Below are positions 43,549-52,552 of a stretch of DNA of 64,000 bases, piece after piece. How positions within the stretch are numbered: the stretch's first letter is position 1; every line of letters starts with the position of its first letter. Origin of the DNA: Congregibacter brevis (GTDB lineage: Bacteria > Pseudomonadota > Gammaproteobacteria > Pseudomonadales > Halieaceae); contig NZ_CP136865.1 of the NCBI RefSeq assembly GCF_045689245.1, positions 1,860,001 through 1,924,000 of the forward strand, given 5' to 3'. The position numbers and the translations under genes were made by a program. The notes beneath the pieces were generated by a model. It did no database searches and was not told the DNA's origin. It saw only the letters and a program-made list of their open reading frames with translations.

Positions 43549-46500
43549 TACCTCCATTCGGCGCCCGGTTTTTGCGGTCATGGTCATTGGCGCTCTGGTC
43601 GTGCTCGGCTGGATATCACTGGGGCGGCTCGGCATCGACCTGTTTCCAAACGTCGAATTTCCCTACGTCTCCGTAGTGACCACGCTTGAAGGCGCCGCTC
43701 CCGACACGATTGAAACCGAAGTCACGGACCTTATTGAAGAAAGCGTTAATACCATCGCCGGTATCAGGCAGCTTCGCTCTGTCAGCTCAGAGGGCTATTC
43801 GCAGGTCAATATCGAATTTGAGCTTGGAGAAAATGTTGATTTAAAAGCGCAGGACGTGCGCGATAAAACCACAATCGCACTGCAGGATTTACCTGATGAC
43901 GTTGACCAACCGATTGTGGATAAAGTCGATCCGGACGCTGCGCCAATTCTATCAGTCGTCATAGCGGGAAATACCTCGATCGGCGCGCTAACAACATTTG
44001 CTGACGAGGTGGCCAAAGAGGCCATCCAACGTGTGCAGGGAGTGGGCTCAGTAACGCTGGTTGGCGGCCGCGAACGAGAAATGCGTATCTGGCTGGATGC
44101 CGACAAAATGCGCGCATACGGTGTTTCAGCCACCGAAGTGGTTGAATCTGTGCGTTCGGAACATATCGAAACGCCCGGCGGGCGCCTTGAAATCGCTGGC
44201 AATACTCGCGAATTCGGCGTGAAGACCAACGCTGAGGCGCAAACCGTAGAGGACTTCAAAAACCTGGTCGTTCGGTTCAATGCCGGCCAACCGCCGACGC
44301 GTTTACGCGATGTTGCACGTGTCGAGGACGGGTTCGAAGAAGAGCGCACCTTCGCGCAGCTCAATGGGCGAACAGGCGTATCACTGGAAGTTCGCCGTCA
44401 GTCCGGGAGAAATACCGTTGAAGTCGCGCGCGCGGTCAAAGAGGAGGTAGAAAGAGTAAAAGCCCTTGCACCCAAGGGAATGGAGATCATTATTGCCCGG
44501 GACGTATCACGGTTTATTGAGTCCTCGATTCAAGATGTTCTCAAAGACCTGATAATCGCCATCGTCCTGGTCGTGCTCATCACCTATTTTTTCTTGCTCA
44601 GTTGGCAGGCTACATTAATCGTGGCAACGGCGATTCCTGTGTCTCTGGTCTCGACTTTCTTTATTTTTTATCTCTTCGATTTTACGATCAACATGTTGAC
44701 GCTGCTCGCGCTGACGGTCGCGATTGGGCTGCTGGTGGATGATGCCATCGTAGTTATCGAAAGTATTCAACGCGATGTGGATAGGGGTATCGATCGCTTC
44801 AAGGCGGCGTCTAGTGGCACACATCGTGTCGGGCTTGCCGTGCTCGCAGGAACCTTTGCCACGCTTGCCGTGTTTGTGCCCATTGCCTTTATGGCTGGGA
44901 TCGTCGGCCGGTTTTTTATGCAATACGGACTGGCTATCGTGTTCTCGGTGTCAGTCTCGCTATTGGTTGCGCTTACCTTGACGCCGATGTTGTCCGCGCG
45001 ATTCCTGCAGCCGGGGTCCTCGCACTGGAGGTGTTTGCGCCCGATCGAAAAATTCCATCTTCGATTGGAAAACGCCTATGGTCGCTTGATTCGTTTGGCG
45101 GTCCGCTACCGATATCTGGTGCTGCTCGGAGCGATCAGCACACTGTTCATTGGTGGGTGGTTCGCCGGCCAAATCCCGACCGCTTTTACCTCCAATGCAG
45201 ATCGCAGCGAATTTCAGGGGGCGATTGAGTTACCGCTGGGCTACGGAATTGGCGAGGCAAAGCTCGCTGCCGCAAACATTCACACGGCGTTGTCCGACCT
45301 TCCAGAGGTGACCGATGTTTTCGTGACTGTCGGTGCGGGGAGTCAGGCAAAAGTGAATCAGCTCGACCTGTACGTGTTGCTAACGCCGAAACAAGGTCGA
45401 GTCCTTGGCCAGTTTGAGATTATTGATCGCGCAAGGGCAGCGCTCGCCGAGGCCATTCCGATCGCAACCAAAAGTGCACTGGCTGAGGTGCCCTGGGTAT
45501 CTGGCGGCGGAATTTCCAGTGCTGACATCGAATACGTCATTCGCGGTTCCGATCTGGAGAAAATTGACGCCTACGTGGAGCCTCTGATGACGGCGATGCG
45601 CCGCAGCGGCGCTTTCGTCGACGTGCGTTCCACCTATGAGGTGGGACGGCCGGAACTACAAATCGTCGTCGATCGCCTCCGCGCCGGCGATCTCGGTGTT
45701 TCGGCCCAAGCGCTCGCAGCAACCAGCCGAATCATGGTCGGCGGTGTCGATGTGGGCACCTTTGAGGCCGGTGGGAAACGCTACGACATTCGGGCTCGAC
45801 TGGAGGTGCCACAACGTCAGAACCTGAAGCAGCTTGAGCAAATTCAGATTCGGTCGGCCGGGGGCGCGCTGGTTGATTTAGTGAGCCTCGCCGAACTCAA
45901 GATAACGACCGGCCCGGCCCAGATTGATCGTCAGGATCGAGCACGCAAGATTTCTGTTCTCGCCAATGCCGGTGTTGGTATCGCTCTTGGAAGCTCAGTT
46001 GACGTGCTGAATGAACTGCTTGAAGAATATCCGCTTCCTACCGGCATGAGTGCAACCTTTGAAGGGCAGGCTCGTCGATTGGGTGAAACGGCCCAAGCCA
46101 TTGCCTTCGCTTTCACACTGGCTCTGATCGCACTTTATATGGTGCTCGCCAGTCAATTCGATCGATTTGGGCAGCCGCTGATCATCATGCTGACCGCACC
46201 GCTCAGTTTTTCTGGTGCGTTTGCAGCGCTTTATTTCGGCGGTCAGGAAATGTCGCTGTTTGCTCAGATTGGACTGCTTGCGCTAATGGGGATCGTGATG
46301 AAGAACGGCATCCTGCTGGTTGATCGTGCTAATCAACTAGTCGCGGAAGGCTTGGATCTAAAGGAGGCTATTGTGCTCGCCTGTCCCGAAAGACTCAGAC
46401 CGGTGCTCATGACAGCGCTTGCTGCGGTATTTGCCATGCTACCGGTGGCATTCGCAACATCGGATGGAGCCGAATGGCGGAATTCTATGGGCTTTATCAT

Positions 46501-46669
46501 TCTCGGCGGTTTGTCCTCATCAACCTTACTGACACTGCTGGTGGTACCGGCGGCCTATGTGCTTCCAGATGACCTAAAGAGAGGCAAACAATGGCTCGTG
46601 TCGAAAATACGCTCCCGCGATGCAAGTTCGGCACATCGGGTGCGGGCGTCAACACCATCGAGTGAGTGA
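43535..46669 (+). CDS. RND multidrug efflux transporter (HAE family)
   Basis: The 1044-residue pump has the twelve-helix two-repeat layout. The N-terminus is the family type (IRRPVFAVMVIGALVVLGW). The proton-relay aspartates lie in GLLVDDAIVVIES and the lysine in MGIVMKNGILLVDRANQ. The periplasmic porter loops occupy residues about 40-335 and 560-860. It resembles HAE-type drug pumps, not the metal-type HME pumps. Coupled to the adaptor by overlap and controlled by the MarR protein, it probably borrows a chromosomal TolC-like channel, such as the one at 389-1762. Confidence 0.95.
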   Translation: MRIADTSIRRPVFAVMVIGALVVLGWISLGRLGIDLFPNVEFPYVSVVTTLEGAAPDTIETEVTDLIEESVNTIAGIRQLRSVSSEGYSQVNIEFELGENVDLKAQDVRDKTTIALQDLPDDVDQPIVDKVDPDAAPILSVVIAGNTSIGALTTFADEVAKEAIQRVQGVGSVTLVGGREREMRIWLDADKMRAYGVSATEVVESVRSEHIETPGGRLEIAGNTREFGVKTNAEAQTVEDFKNLVVRFNAGQPPTRLRDVARVEDGFEEERTFAQLNGRTGVSLEVRRQSGRNTVEVARAVKEEVERVKALAPKGMEIIIARDVSRFIESSIQDVLKDLIIAIVLVVLITYFFLLSWQATLIVATAIPVSLVSTFFIFYLFDFTINMLTLLALTVAIGLLVDDAIVVIESIQRDVDRGIDRFKAASSGTHRVGLAVLAGTFATLAVFVPIAFMAGIVGRFFMQYGLAIVFSVSVSLLVALTLTPMLSARFLQPGSSHWRCLRPIEKFHLRLENAYGRLIRLAVRYRYLVLLGAISTLFIGGWFAGQIPTAFTSNADRSEFQGAIELPLGYGIGEAKLAAANIHTALSDLPEVTDVFVTVGAGSQAKVNQLDLYVLLTPKQGRVLGQFEIIDRARAALAEAIPIATKSALAEVPWVSGGGISSADIEYVIRGSDLEKIDAYVEPLMTAMRRSGAFVDVRSTYEVGRPELQIVVDRLRAGDLGVSAQALAATSRIMVGGVDVGTFEAGGKRYDIRARLEVPQRQNLKQLEQIQIRSAGGALVDLVSLAELKITTGPAQIDRQDRARKISVLANAGVGIALGSSVDVLNELLEEYPLPTGMSATFEGQARRLGETAQAIAFAFTLALIALYMVLASQFDRFGQPLIIMLTAPLSFSGAFAALYFGGQEMSLFAQIGLLALMGIVMKNGILLVDRANQLVAEGLDLKEAIVLACPERLRPVLMTALAAVFAMLPVAFATSDGAEWRNSMGFIILGGLSSSTLLTLLVVPAAYVLPDDLKRGKQWLVSKIRSRDASSAHRVRASTPSSE

Positions 46670-46830
46670 CACAGCCTTACGAGGCAGTCATGGGTGCGCG
46701 GCTTTCAATCGATCACAGCCGGGCTAGAGGAGTGCAAGTGTTTACAGTCAATTTATTCACCGTGGTGGTTAGGGAAAAACCCAGCAGGCTTTGTTTTGCG
46801 CCATCATTACAGCCACGAGAGACTCAATAG

Positions 46831-47298
46831 ATGGAAATTTTTCAATCGGGTGCGCATGACGACTTGGGTATTGAGATCGTTGCCGCCTCACCAGAGCGTG
46901 TAGCTATTCGCGTGCCTTTCAAGCCGGAGCTGGCAAGATCCATCGAAAACATGAGCATTCACTCTGGAGTTGTAATGACAGCGATAGATTCGGGTATGGG
47001 CTTAGCCTGCATGATGAACCTCAAAGAACCGTCGTCATTGGCGACTTTAGATCTGCGCTACGATGAGTTGCGATCGCCCCGCGCAGAACAGGATATTGAA
47101 ATTTCCGTTCAATGCGACAGTATCGACGAAGGCATTGTGTTTTTAACAGGAAGCGCATCCGACGCTGACGGTGTATTCGCTCAGTCTGTCTCGCGATTCT
47201 TTCTAACTGGCGAATCTTCAGCTTTTTTTCGAAAAACATTTGAAAAACTCGCAAACCGGTCCGATTCAGATTTTTCGTCCACTGGTAGTACAGCCTAG
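46831..47298 (+). CDS. Hot-dog-fold thioesterase-like protein (PaaI group), first of pair
   Basis: A 155-residue hot-dog protein. SIENMSIHSGVVMTAIDSGMGLACMM contains the PaaI-type pattern in which the HSG strand precedes the helix with the catalytic acidic residue (here D near residue 55). ATLDLRYDELRSPRAEQDIEI is the following strand. It belongs to the group of acyl-CoA thioesterases. Its stop overlaps the next gene by one base, so the two likely form a heterodimer. Confidence 0.75.
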   Translation: MEIFQSGAHDDLGIEIVAASPERVAIRVPFKPELARSIENMSIHSGVVMTAIDSGMGLACMMNLKEPSSLATLDLRYDELRSPRAEQDIEISVQCDSIDEGIVFLTGSASDADGVFAQSVSRFFLTGESSAFFRKTFEKLANRSDSDFSSTGSTA

Positions 47299-47699
47299 TG
47301 CAGGATTACAAGGCAATTATTGAAGTGGTTCCCTATGCGCTGCAGTTGGGTATGCAGGTCATTGATAGTCACGACGATGGCGCGTTGTTTGAACTTGCGC
47401 CTGCGGATCGATTTATCGGTAACCCCATGTTACGGGCATTCCACGGGGGAATAATTTGCAGTTTCATGGGGTGTTCAATGGCCGCAACGGTTATGCGGTT
47501 CACAAAAACACAGCTTCCACCGAGCCTGATAACTCAGACCACCAGTTTTTTGAGGAGTGCGTCTGCAGACTTGCCCATCAGGGTACGCACAGAAATGACC
47601 AAGACGGGGATGCGGGTTTGTGGCGTGAGTGCTCGCGCCTTCCAGAAGGAAGATGAGGCTCATGTTGCAAAGTGTTCCTCACTTTACCGAGTGGGATAA
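47298..47699 (+). CDS. Hot-dog-fold thioesterase-like protein (PaaI group), second of pair
   Basis: A 133-residue partner, starting at GTG overlapping the previous stop. RFIGNPMLRAFHGGIICSFMGCSMAATVM has the HGG motif, but the acidic catalytic residue usually seen on the following helix is replaced by small residues (CS), suggesting a non-catalytic partner. Such pairs are seen in some acyl-CoA-processing clusters. Why they accompany an efflux operon on the island is unknown. Confidence 0.7.
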   Translation: MQDYKAIIEVVPYALQLGMQVIDSHDDGALFELAPADRFIGNPMLRAFHGGIICSFMGCSMAATVMRFTKTQLPPSLITQTTSFLRSASADLPIRVRTEMTKTGMRVCGVSARAFQKEDEAHVAKCSSLYRVG

Positions 47700-48041
47700 A
47701 GCCAAGAGCTAATGCCAACACACCCTGGTCTCGGTTCGCTGCAGGTGAACCGGCCAGCGAGGCAGTCGTTTGTGTCGACGAATACCCTTACGCACAACCT
47801 GGAAAATCCTCGTCGGTCAATACGGTCGCCTGCTTACAGCACGATAAATTGTGGGCGATCGAGAATCTTTTCCGACAGATGTGGCGACCGCTTGGTATCC
47901 CGCCCACCGCGTCAATCCACCGTTTCCCACTTCCGACAAATTTCCGACATCAGTGCTGCAAAGTAGTGCTTTGTCCTGCAAATACGACAACGGGCGTCGT
48001 TTTTAGGCCAATAAAATCAATAGGTTAAAATCGAAAAGCGT
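47700..48041. other. Gene-free right end of the island with integrase arm-site candidates
   Basis: No gene was found. TTCCGACA occurs three times (47870-47877, 47931-47938, 47942-47949). The same core appears twice near attL (33914-33920 with a G ending and 33925-33932). This distribution is that of arm-type binding sites of tyrosine integrases; these sites are inferred, not shown. Confidence 0.45.
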
Positions 48042-48088
48042 CTACGAACCAGGCGGTCGCACGTTCGAATCGTGCCGGGCGCGCCATA
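48042..48088 (+). repeat. attR: right 47-bp direct repeat of the genomic island
   Basis: Identical to 33812-33858. It is the displaced original 3' half of tRNA-Arg, still followed by its own terminator. Confidence 0.93.
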
Positions 48089-48132
48089 CAAACAAAAAGG
48101 CTCCATCGAAAGATGGGGCCTTTTTTGTTTGT
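48089..48132 (+). terminator. Original tRNA-Arg terminator
   Basis: ACAAACAAAAAGGC-t-CCATC, loop GAAA, then GATGG-g-GCC with six T and GTTTGT form a long near-perfect hairpin. It once terminated tRNA-Arg and now lies beyond attR. Confidence 0.85.
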
Positions 48133-48267
48133 CCGGTGTGTTTAGCCGAGTCAGCGTGCTCGTTCGACAAATTCCGACGAATAGGAGCAGTTAGGAGGGA
48201 GGAGCGTAGCGACGACGCCCGCAGGGTGAAAGAAGCCCTCTGGCTGTTTGAATCGACCTCGCTAGAT

Positions 48268-49614
48268 TCAGTCGCAGGCATCCACCAGCGCGTCAACTTT
48301 CGGTGAAACATTCATGAGCACACCCATATCCATAGTCTGCGCGAAGGCGATGGATTGCATTGGATCGAAGCCCTCGGGCAGCGCGCTTGCGGCAAGCATG
48401 TAGGCAGAAGAACCTGCAATCGGGACAATTTCGTCGACAAAGCGTGGTGTGAAACAGGCGCAGAACGCGGAGCCCATCCCTGAGCGTTCGCAGGCAGCCC
48501 ACAGCTCGGCCTGACTTGGGCCCGTGGATCCGGCGCTGGACGCCACCGCCATCTGAGCTTCCACGCCCGCTTGCATTTCCTTCAGTTCCTTCTCCAGGTC
48601 GGCGACCTCCGTTTGCGACGCACCGATGGGACTGCCACCTGCTTGTATTGCCTGCAATTCGGCCAGCGCTTCGGCGTTTTCAGCTCTGGCTTGATCCGCA
48701 GCTGCCTGGGCACTAGCTTGCATAGCGACTACCGAGGCGTTGAGAGTATTGGTAATTGCGGGCCGCGGATTTGTTACATCAACGTTTGCCAGGCCGACTG
48801 GTGGTCCCGCTCGCTCCGCGGCATTGCGGACATAGCGGTCCTTTAGTTCACCGCTTGAGTCTTCGGCGGCGAGTAGTGCTGAACAATAGGCTCCGGGGTC
48901 TCGAGTGGTTATGCCCGCTTTGGCATACGCGGTATTTGCCTGCCCAACGAGCTCGTCAAACCGCTGGAGCTGTAAACCCATAACTTGCGCACCAACTTCG
49001 TTAGCACTTTTAGTACTGGTTGGCGCCGCGAGATTACCCACGCGCGTCCGCGCCTCGAAGGCATCGACGGACATCAGCTTGCTGGTTTCTATTAATTCGC
49101 ACTGTACAAACCGCTGGTCACCCAATGAGGCCAACATCTTGGGGTAAACCTCTTCATAAAAGGTCCCAGCAGGGAGCACATCGAGTTGCGGTCGAGATGC
49201 ACCGGGGATCACGCAGCCTTTTACCGAGTCGTCGCGAAAGGGATCGGCGTGATCAACGCTCTCGAATGCGATGCTCGCACGGAAGTTGAGTTCATCTTTA
49301 GCGTCGTCCTGATTGAAATAGGCCTCGAGTCTCGCATCGGCATCGCTGGGCAAACCCAGACGTTGCCGGTACAGCTCCAGCAAGTACTGGGCGTAGGCCC
49401 TATCCGGAGCCATGTGCGCCCAAGTGGCGTGCGCCTTAGCAACGCAGGCGCAATCTACGTTCGGACGTGGCAACGTCTCGCAGGCGGATTGATAGGCGGC
49501 ATAGTCAGAGCGGTAAGACGCTGTGCCGTCCGGTTGAGCCTGCACCGTGAAAGCGGCTACGTACAAGCAGCTGACGAGGGCGACGCTGATACGTCGAAGC
49601 ACGGAGAACAGCAT
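48268..49614 (-). CDS. Uncharacterised secreted protein with Cys pairs and coiled coil
   Basis: No family was recognised. The 448 residues start at ATG 49614, with GAGG eight bases upstream, and have a signal peptide (cut near residue 27, VQAQ). Two similar Cys motifs stand out: an N-terminal CETLPRPNVDCACVAKAHATW and a C-terminal CERSGMGSAFCACFTPRFVDE, both of the form C-x(8-9)-CAC, suggesting repeated small helical domains held by disulphides. A middle Ala/Glu-rich region (about 290-370) is predicted coiled coil. It is divergent from the cyclase gene. Confidence 0.75.
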   Translation of the reverse strand: MLFSVLRRISVALVSCLYVAAFTVQAQPDGTASYRSDYAAYQSACETLPRPNVDCACVAKAHATWAHMAPDRAYAQYLLELYRQRLGLPSDADARLEAYFNQDDAKDELNFRASIAFESVDHADPFRDDSVKGCVIPGASRPQLDVLPAGTFYEEVYPKMLASLGDQRFVQCELIETSKLMSVDAFEARTRVGNLAAPTSTKSANEVGAQVMGLQLQRFDELVGQANTAYAKAGITTRDPGAYCSALLAAEDSSGELKDRYVRNAAERAGPPVGLANVDVTNPRPAITNTLNASVVAMQASAQAAADQARAENAEALAELQAIQAGGSPIGASQTEVADLEKELKEMQAGVEAQMAVASSAGSTGPSQAELWAACERSGMGSAFCACFTPRFVDEIVPIAGSSAYMLAASALPEGFDPMQSIAFAQTMDMGVLMNVSPKVDALVDACD

Positions 49615-49839
49615 GGAGTAAGCCTCAGTTTTAAAACCCGTAGGAGATTATGCCGAGCAGTAGCGCGACGCAAACCCTATATCTGTTCTCAGCTCCTAAA
49701 GGGCGCAATAATCAATCTTGCTGGGCGCTCTCTCGGAGAAATGATTGCTGCTTCTAGCTTTGGAAAACCTGCGAACACTTGCTGCGATGAGCAGTTCTTC
49801 AGCTGTATACTTTGGTTCTTTCAGGGAGGAAATACCGTT

Positions 49840-50814
49840 TTGAATAGCGTAGCAAATCAGCGAGAACCTCTGCCGACTGATCCGAAAAGTCGACCGGTTA
49901 CTATCTTAATGGCTGATTTGCGCGGGTTTTCAAACCTCGCCGGCACCACAGCTCCTGATGTCCTCGTCGGTATGCTCCAGCCTTTTTTTACCGAAATGAC
50001 CCGAATTATCCACGAGCACGGGGGCTATATTGATAAGTTTCTGGGCGACGGGATCATGGCCCTGTTTGGTGCGCCAGAAAACAGTCAGGAGCACGCGGGA
50101 CAGGCAATATCCTGTGCTGCAGCAATGCAAGATGCCATGCATTTGCTCAACCGAGGTAAGGTTGCCCTGCGTATCGCACCACTCTACATGGGCATTGGTG
50201 TGAGCAGTGGGGAGGTGATGGCGGGGTCTTTTGGATCCGAGAAGTACCACGAGTACACAGTGATCGGCGACGCGGTGAACATTGCCGCACGCCTGGAGAA
50301 ATTCGCTTTGCGTGGCGAAGTTCTCCTGAGTGATTCCTGCTATCAAGCAGCACGCGAAGAACTAGAGACCGACCGAAGCCGGGATATACACGTTCGAGGG
50401 CAGAGCAAACCCATCACTGTGCACAAGCTTCGAGCCGTACTTCGGCCAAAACATATTTCTATCCCCGAAGTGGAGGTCCGAACATCGCCGCGCGTCGACG
50501 TAGACCTGCCTCTGAAATATCAAACGATCAAAAACCGCCGCGCATTGTCGGAAAGCCATGAAGGTAAGATTATCAATCTAGGTTATGGCGGCATGCTTGC
50601 GAACCTTGCGTCTCCCTTGCCAGCCGACAGCGAGATTGTTTTTGGAATCAATCCAGCGCCTACAAGTACGCAACAGGAAGAGGTGTATGCAAAGGCTCTT
50701 CACCACCATGAGACCGCAGACGGATTCCAAACTGCATTCGCTTTCACCGCAATTGGAGACCTTGGTCGCGATGCGGTGCATAGTTGTGTAGATCAGGTGC
50801 TGTTGAGTTTTTAG
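49840..50814 (+). CDS. Class III adenylate cyclase fused to a PilZ-like domain
   Basis: The start is set at TTG 49840 because GGGAGG lies 9-10 bases upstream and earlier in-frame codons overlap the divergent gene; 324 residues result. The cyclase (about 18-200) has metal aspartates D26 and D70 (VTILMADLRGF, KFLGDGIMALFGAP), substrate lysine K67, T140, and the transition-state N147 and R151 in VIGDAVNIAARLE. The pattern predicts an active class IIIb adenylate cyclase. The C-terminal PilZ part has RTSPR (214-218) and NLGYGG (246-251), with glycine replacing the usual serine. It may couple c-di-GMP to cAMP. Confidence 0.85.
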   Translation: MNSVANQREPLPTDPKSRPVTILMADLRGFSNLAGTTAPDVLVGMLQPFFTEMTRIIHEHGGYIDKFLGDGIMALFGAPENSQEHAGQAISCAAAMQDAMHLLNRGKVALRIAPLYMGIGVSSGEVMAGSFGSEKYHEYTVIGDAVNIAARLEKFALRGEVLLSDSCYQAAREELETDRSRDIHVRGQSKPITVHKLRAVLRPKHISIPEVEVRTSPRVDVDLPLKYQTIKNRRALSESHEGKIINLGYGGMLANLASPLPADSEIVFGINPAPTSTQQEEVYAKALHHHETADGFQTAFAFTAIGDLGRDAVHSCVDQVLLSF

Positions 50815-50859
50815 GGGACCAACGCTCCTCTAGTCTCAGTGTCTACCGAGTCGTAATCA

Positions 50860-51211
50860 ATGAACACCAACACAACTAACACCCTGTTGGCGGCTGTCGC
50901 CCGTCGCGATTTATGCCGGGTGGCTGACAGCTGCATCGTGCGTATCCCTCGGCCTGGTCTTGGCGGGTTATGGGTGGATGGCGGAGACCCCCGCGGCGCT
51001 AGTAGCTTTGAGCGTTGCGCTGGCCATCGCCCTTACCGTGCAGTACCGTTTACGACGGGCATCGGAGTATGGGCTTACAGTTGTTTGGGCTTTGGTTGGT
51101 GTCATGGTTTCTAATCGAGACCCCCTAAATGTGCCAGTGCTAACGGTTGCAGGGCTCGGGATTTTGGCGTTAATGGTCGCGCCAAGATTGACTCGGTCCC
51201 AATCCCTTTGA
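50860..51211 (+). pseudogene. Small membrane protein with probable frameshift
   Basis: The ATG at 50860 begins MNTNTTNTLLAAVARRDL in one frame. A different frame, open from about 50865 with no good start codon, continues with two to three membrane helices (YAGWLTAASCVSLGLVLAGY, LVALSVALAIALTVQY, YGLTVVWALVGVMVSNRD) to 51211. Joining both near 50912-50918 gives one natural protein of about 115 residues. The break may be a real frameshift or a sequencing error. It resembles no recognised family. Confidence 0.45.
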
Positions 51212-51236
51212 CGCTCAGAAGATTGGAGAGTTACTA

Positions 51237-52319
51237 ATGAATGTTAAACGTGTGCGTCTTCGCTATTGCACCGCAGCCGCGGTTTTGAGCTTTTTTTCTT
51301 CTTTACTTGTTCACGCCGATTCGCCCATGGCAGCCCATGATTTCTTCGCTGATGGTGGGCTGGTGGTTACGGAAGCGTCCTACCCCTATGCGGAAACGGC
51401 GCGGCAGATGATCCGTGCACAGGCGCTAGCGGGTCAGGTCAATCGCTTTGTGCATCGACCCGAGCTTACACCCACAGCCGACCAGCCTGTCGTTCGAATG
51501 AATCGTGATTCCTATTATTCGTCCGCGGTCGTCGATGTTTCCCAAGGCGCTACAGTTACGCTGCCAGAGGTGCCCGAAGGTAAGTATCTTTCGATGCAGC
51601 CGGTGACCGAAGATCATCGAACGCAGCCTATGTCTTATGGCGGCGGTACCTATCAGCTTGCCACCCATACTGGGAGCCACGTGTATGTCATTGTGCGTCT
51701 CGATGCGACCTTTTCCAGCGAAGAAGTACAACGCTATCAGGCGGCAATGCGAATCGAAGCGGCAAGCAGCAAAGCGTTTTCCTCCGAGCCAGTAAATAAA
51801 GATTCATTCTATGCAGTAGAGAGTGCGCTCAAAGCTAAGCGTTTTGAACTTCTTAAGTCTTATGGCCCAGATATTCTTTCACGAAGTATGTTCACTGCTC
51901 CGACCGACGAGTCGCGCGCTTTTTTTGTACCGGAGATTCACCAGGTAGCCTCTGCCGCTGGTTGGGGTGGGGCGCAAGTCCGTGACAATGTTTACGAGCT
52001 AACTCCTAATCTACCCGCCGAGGGCTGCTATCAGGCAACCTTCGAAGATCCGGGTAATGACGCGTTTTGGTCCTTCACGGTATACGACCGCTCGGGATTT
52101 ATGTTCGACGATGTTGCGAATGTGAACAGCGAGCTTGCGGCCCCTAATGATGATGGGAGCTATACAGTCAGCTTGGGTTGTGACGCTGGCGCCGTTAACC
52201 GTATCCCCATTGAAAATGCATCAGGTGTCTTCAATGTCACGGTGAGACACTATCGTCCGTCGTCCCGCGTCATTGAAGGATATCGACTGGCACCGTCTAT
52301 CGAAAAGGTTCAGCCTTAA
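51237..52319 (+). CDS. DUF1254/DUF1214-domain secreted protein
   Basis: The 360-residue protein has a signal peptide (cut after VHA, residue 27). An N-terminal DUF1254 part (about 60-150: VVRMNRDSYYSSAVVDVSQG) precedes a DUF1214 part (about 265-340: FWSFTVYDRSGFMFDD and DGSYTVSLGCDAG). Proteins with this pair are common in environmental bacteria; their biochemical role is not established. It follows the frameshifted membrane gene by 25 bases. Confidence 0.85.
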   Translation: MNVKRVRLRYCTAAAVLSFFSSLLVHADSPMAAHDFFADGGLVVTEASYPYAETARQMIRAQALAGQVNRFVHRPELTPTADQPVVRMNRDSYYSSAVVDVSQGATVTLPEVPEGKYLSMQPVTEDHRTQPMSYGGGTYQLATHTGSHVYVIVRLDATFSSEEVQRYQAAMRIEAASSKAFSSEPVNKDSFYAVESALKAKRFELLKSYGPDILSRSMFTAPTDESRAFFVPEIHQVASAAGWGGAQVRDNVYELTPNLPAEGCYQATFEDPGNDAFWSFTVYDRSGFMFDDVANVNSELAAPNDDGSYTVSLGCDAGAVNRIPIENASGVFNVTVRHYRPSSRVIEGYRLAPSIEKVQP

Positions 52320-52552
52320 GGGTAGGTGAGCACAGCGTGTTTGCTGTGGTGTAACTCTATTTGATTCGAGCGAGTGCGCTACGCGGATTGGTACCCGAGA
52401 AGCTTCCCTGACAGGGGGCAAGAGGGCGCTCAGCAATGACTTCTTCCGCCTGACCCCGAGTTCAATTTTTTCTTCAGATTTCAATATTTTATGTGACTTC
52501 ATCTAAAACGCTGTGCTAGCCTTTTTTAGCCAAAAACTATAAAGGGCAGAAC

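Larger units (their letters stand above)
33859..48088. mobile_element. 14.2-kb genomic island inserted in tRNA-Arg
   Basis: Between the 47-bp repeats lie an integrase, an AlpA-like partner, replication-like genes, a structured non-coding stretch, a second tyrosine recombinase and cargo (metal-type MerR with transglutaminase and TonB receptor, MarR with RND pump, two thioesterases). There are no conjugation, capsid or tail genes. It therefore resembles a small integrative element moved by a helper. Perfect repeats and intact recombinases suggest recent arrival and possibly present mobility. Confidence 0.9.

Noticed and set aside
49186..49839. Upstream extension of the cyclase frame (542 residues)
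   Set aside because: It runs antisense through the secreted Cys-rich gene; the strong GGGAGG/TTG start at 49840 explains the gene.
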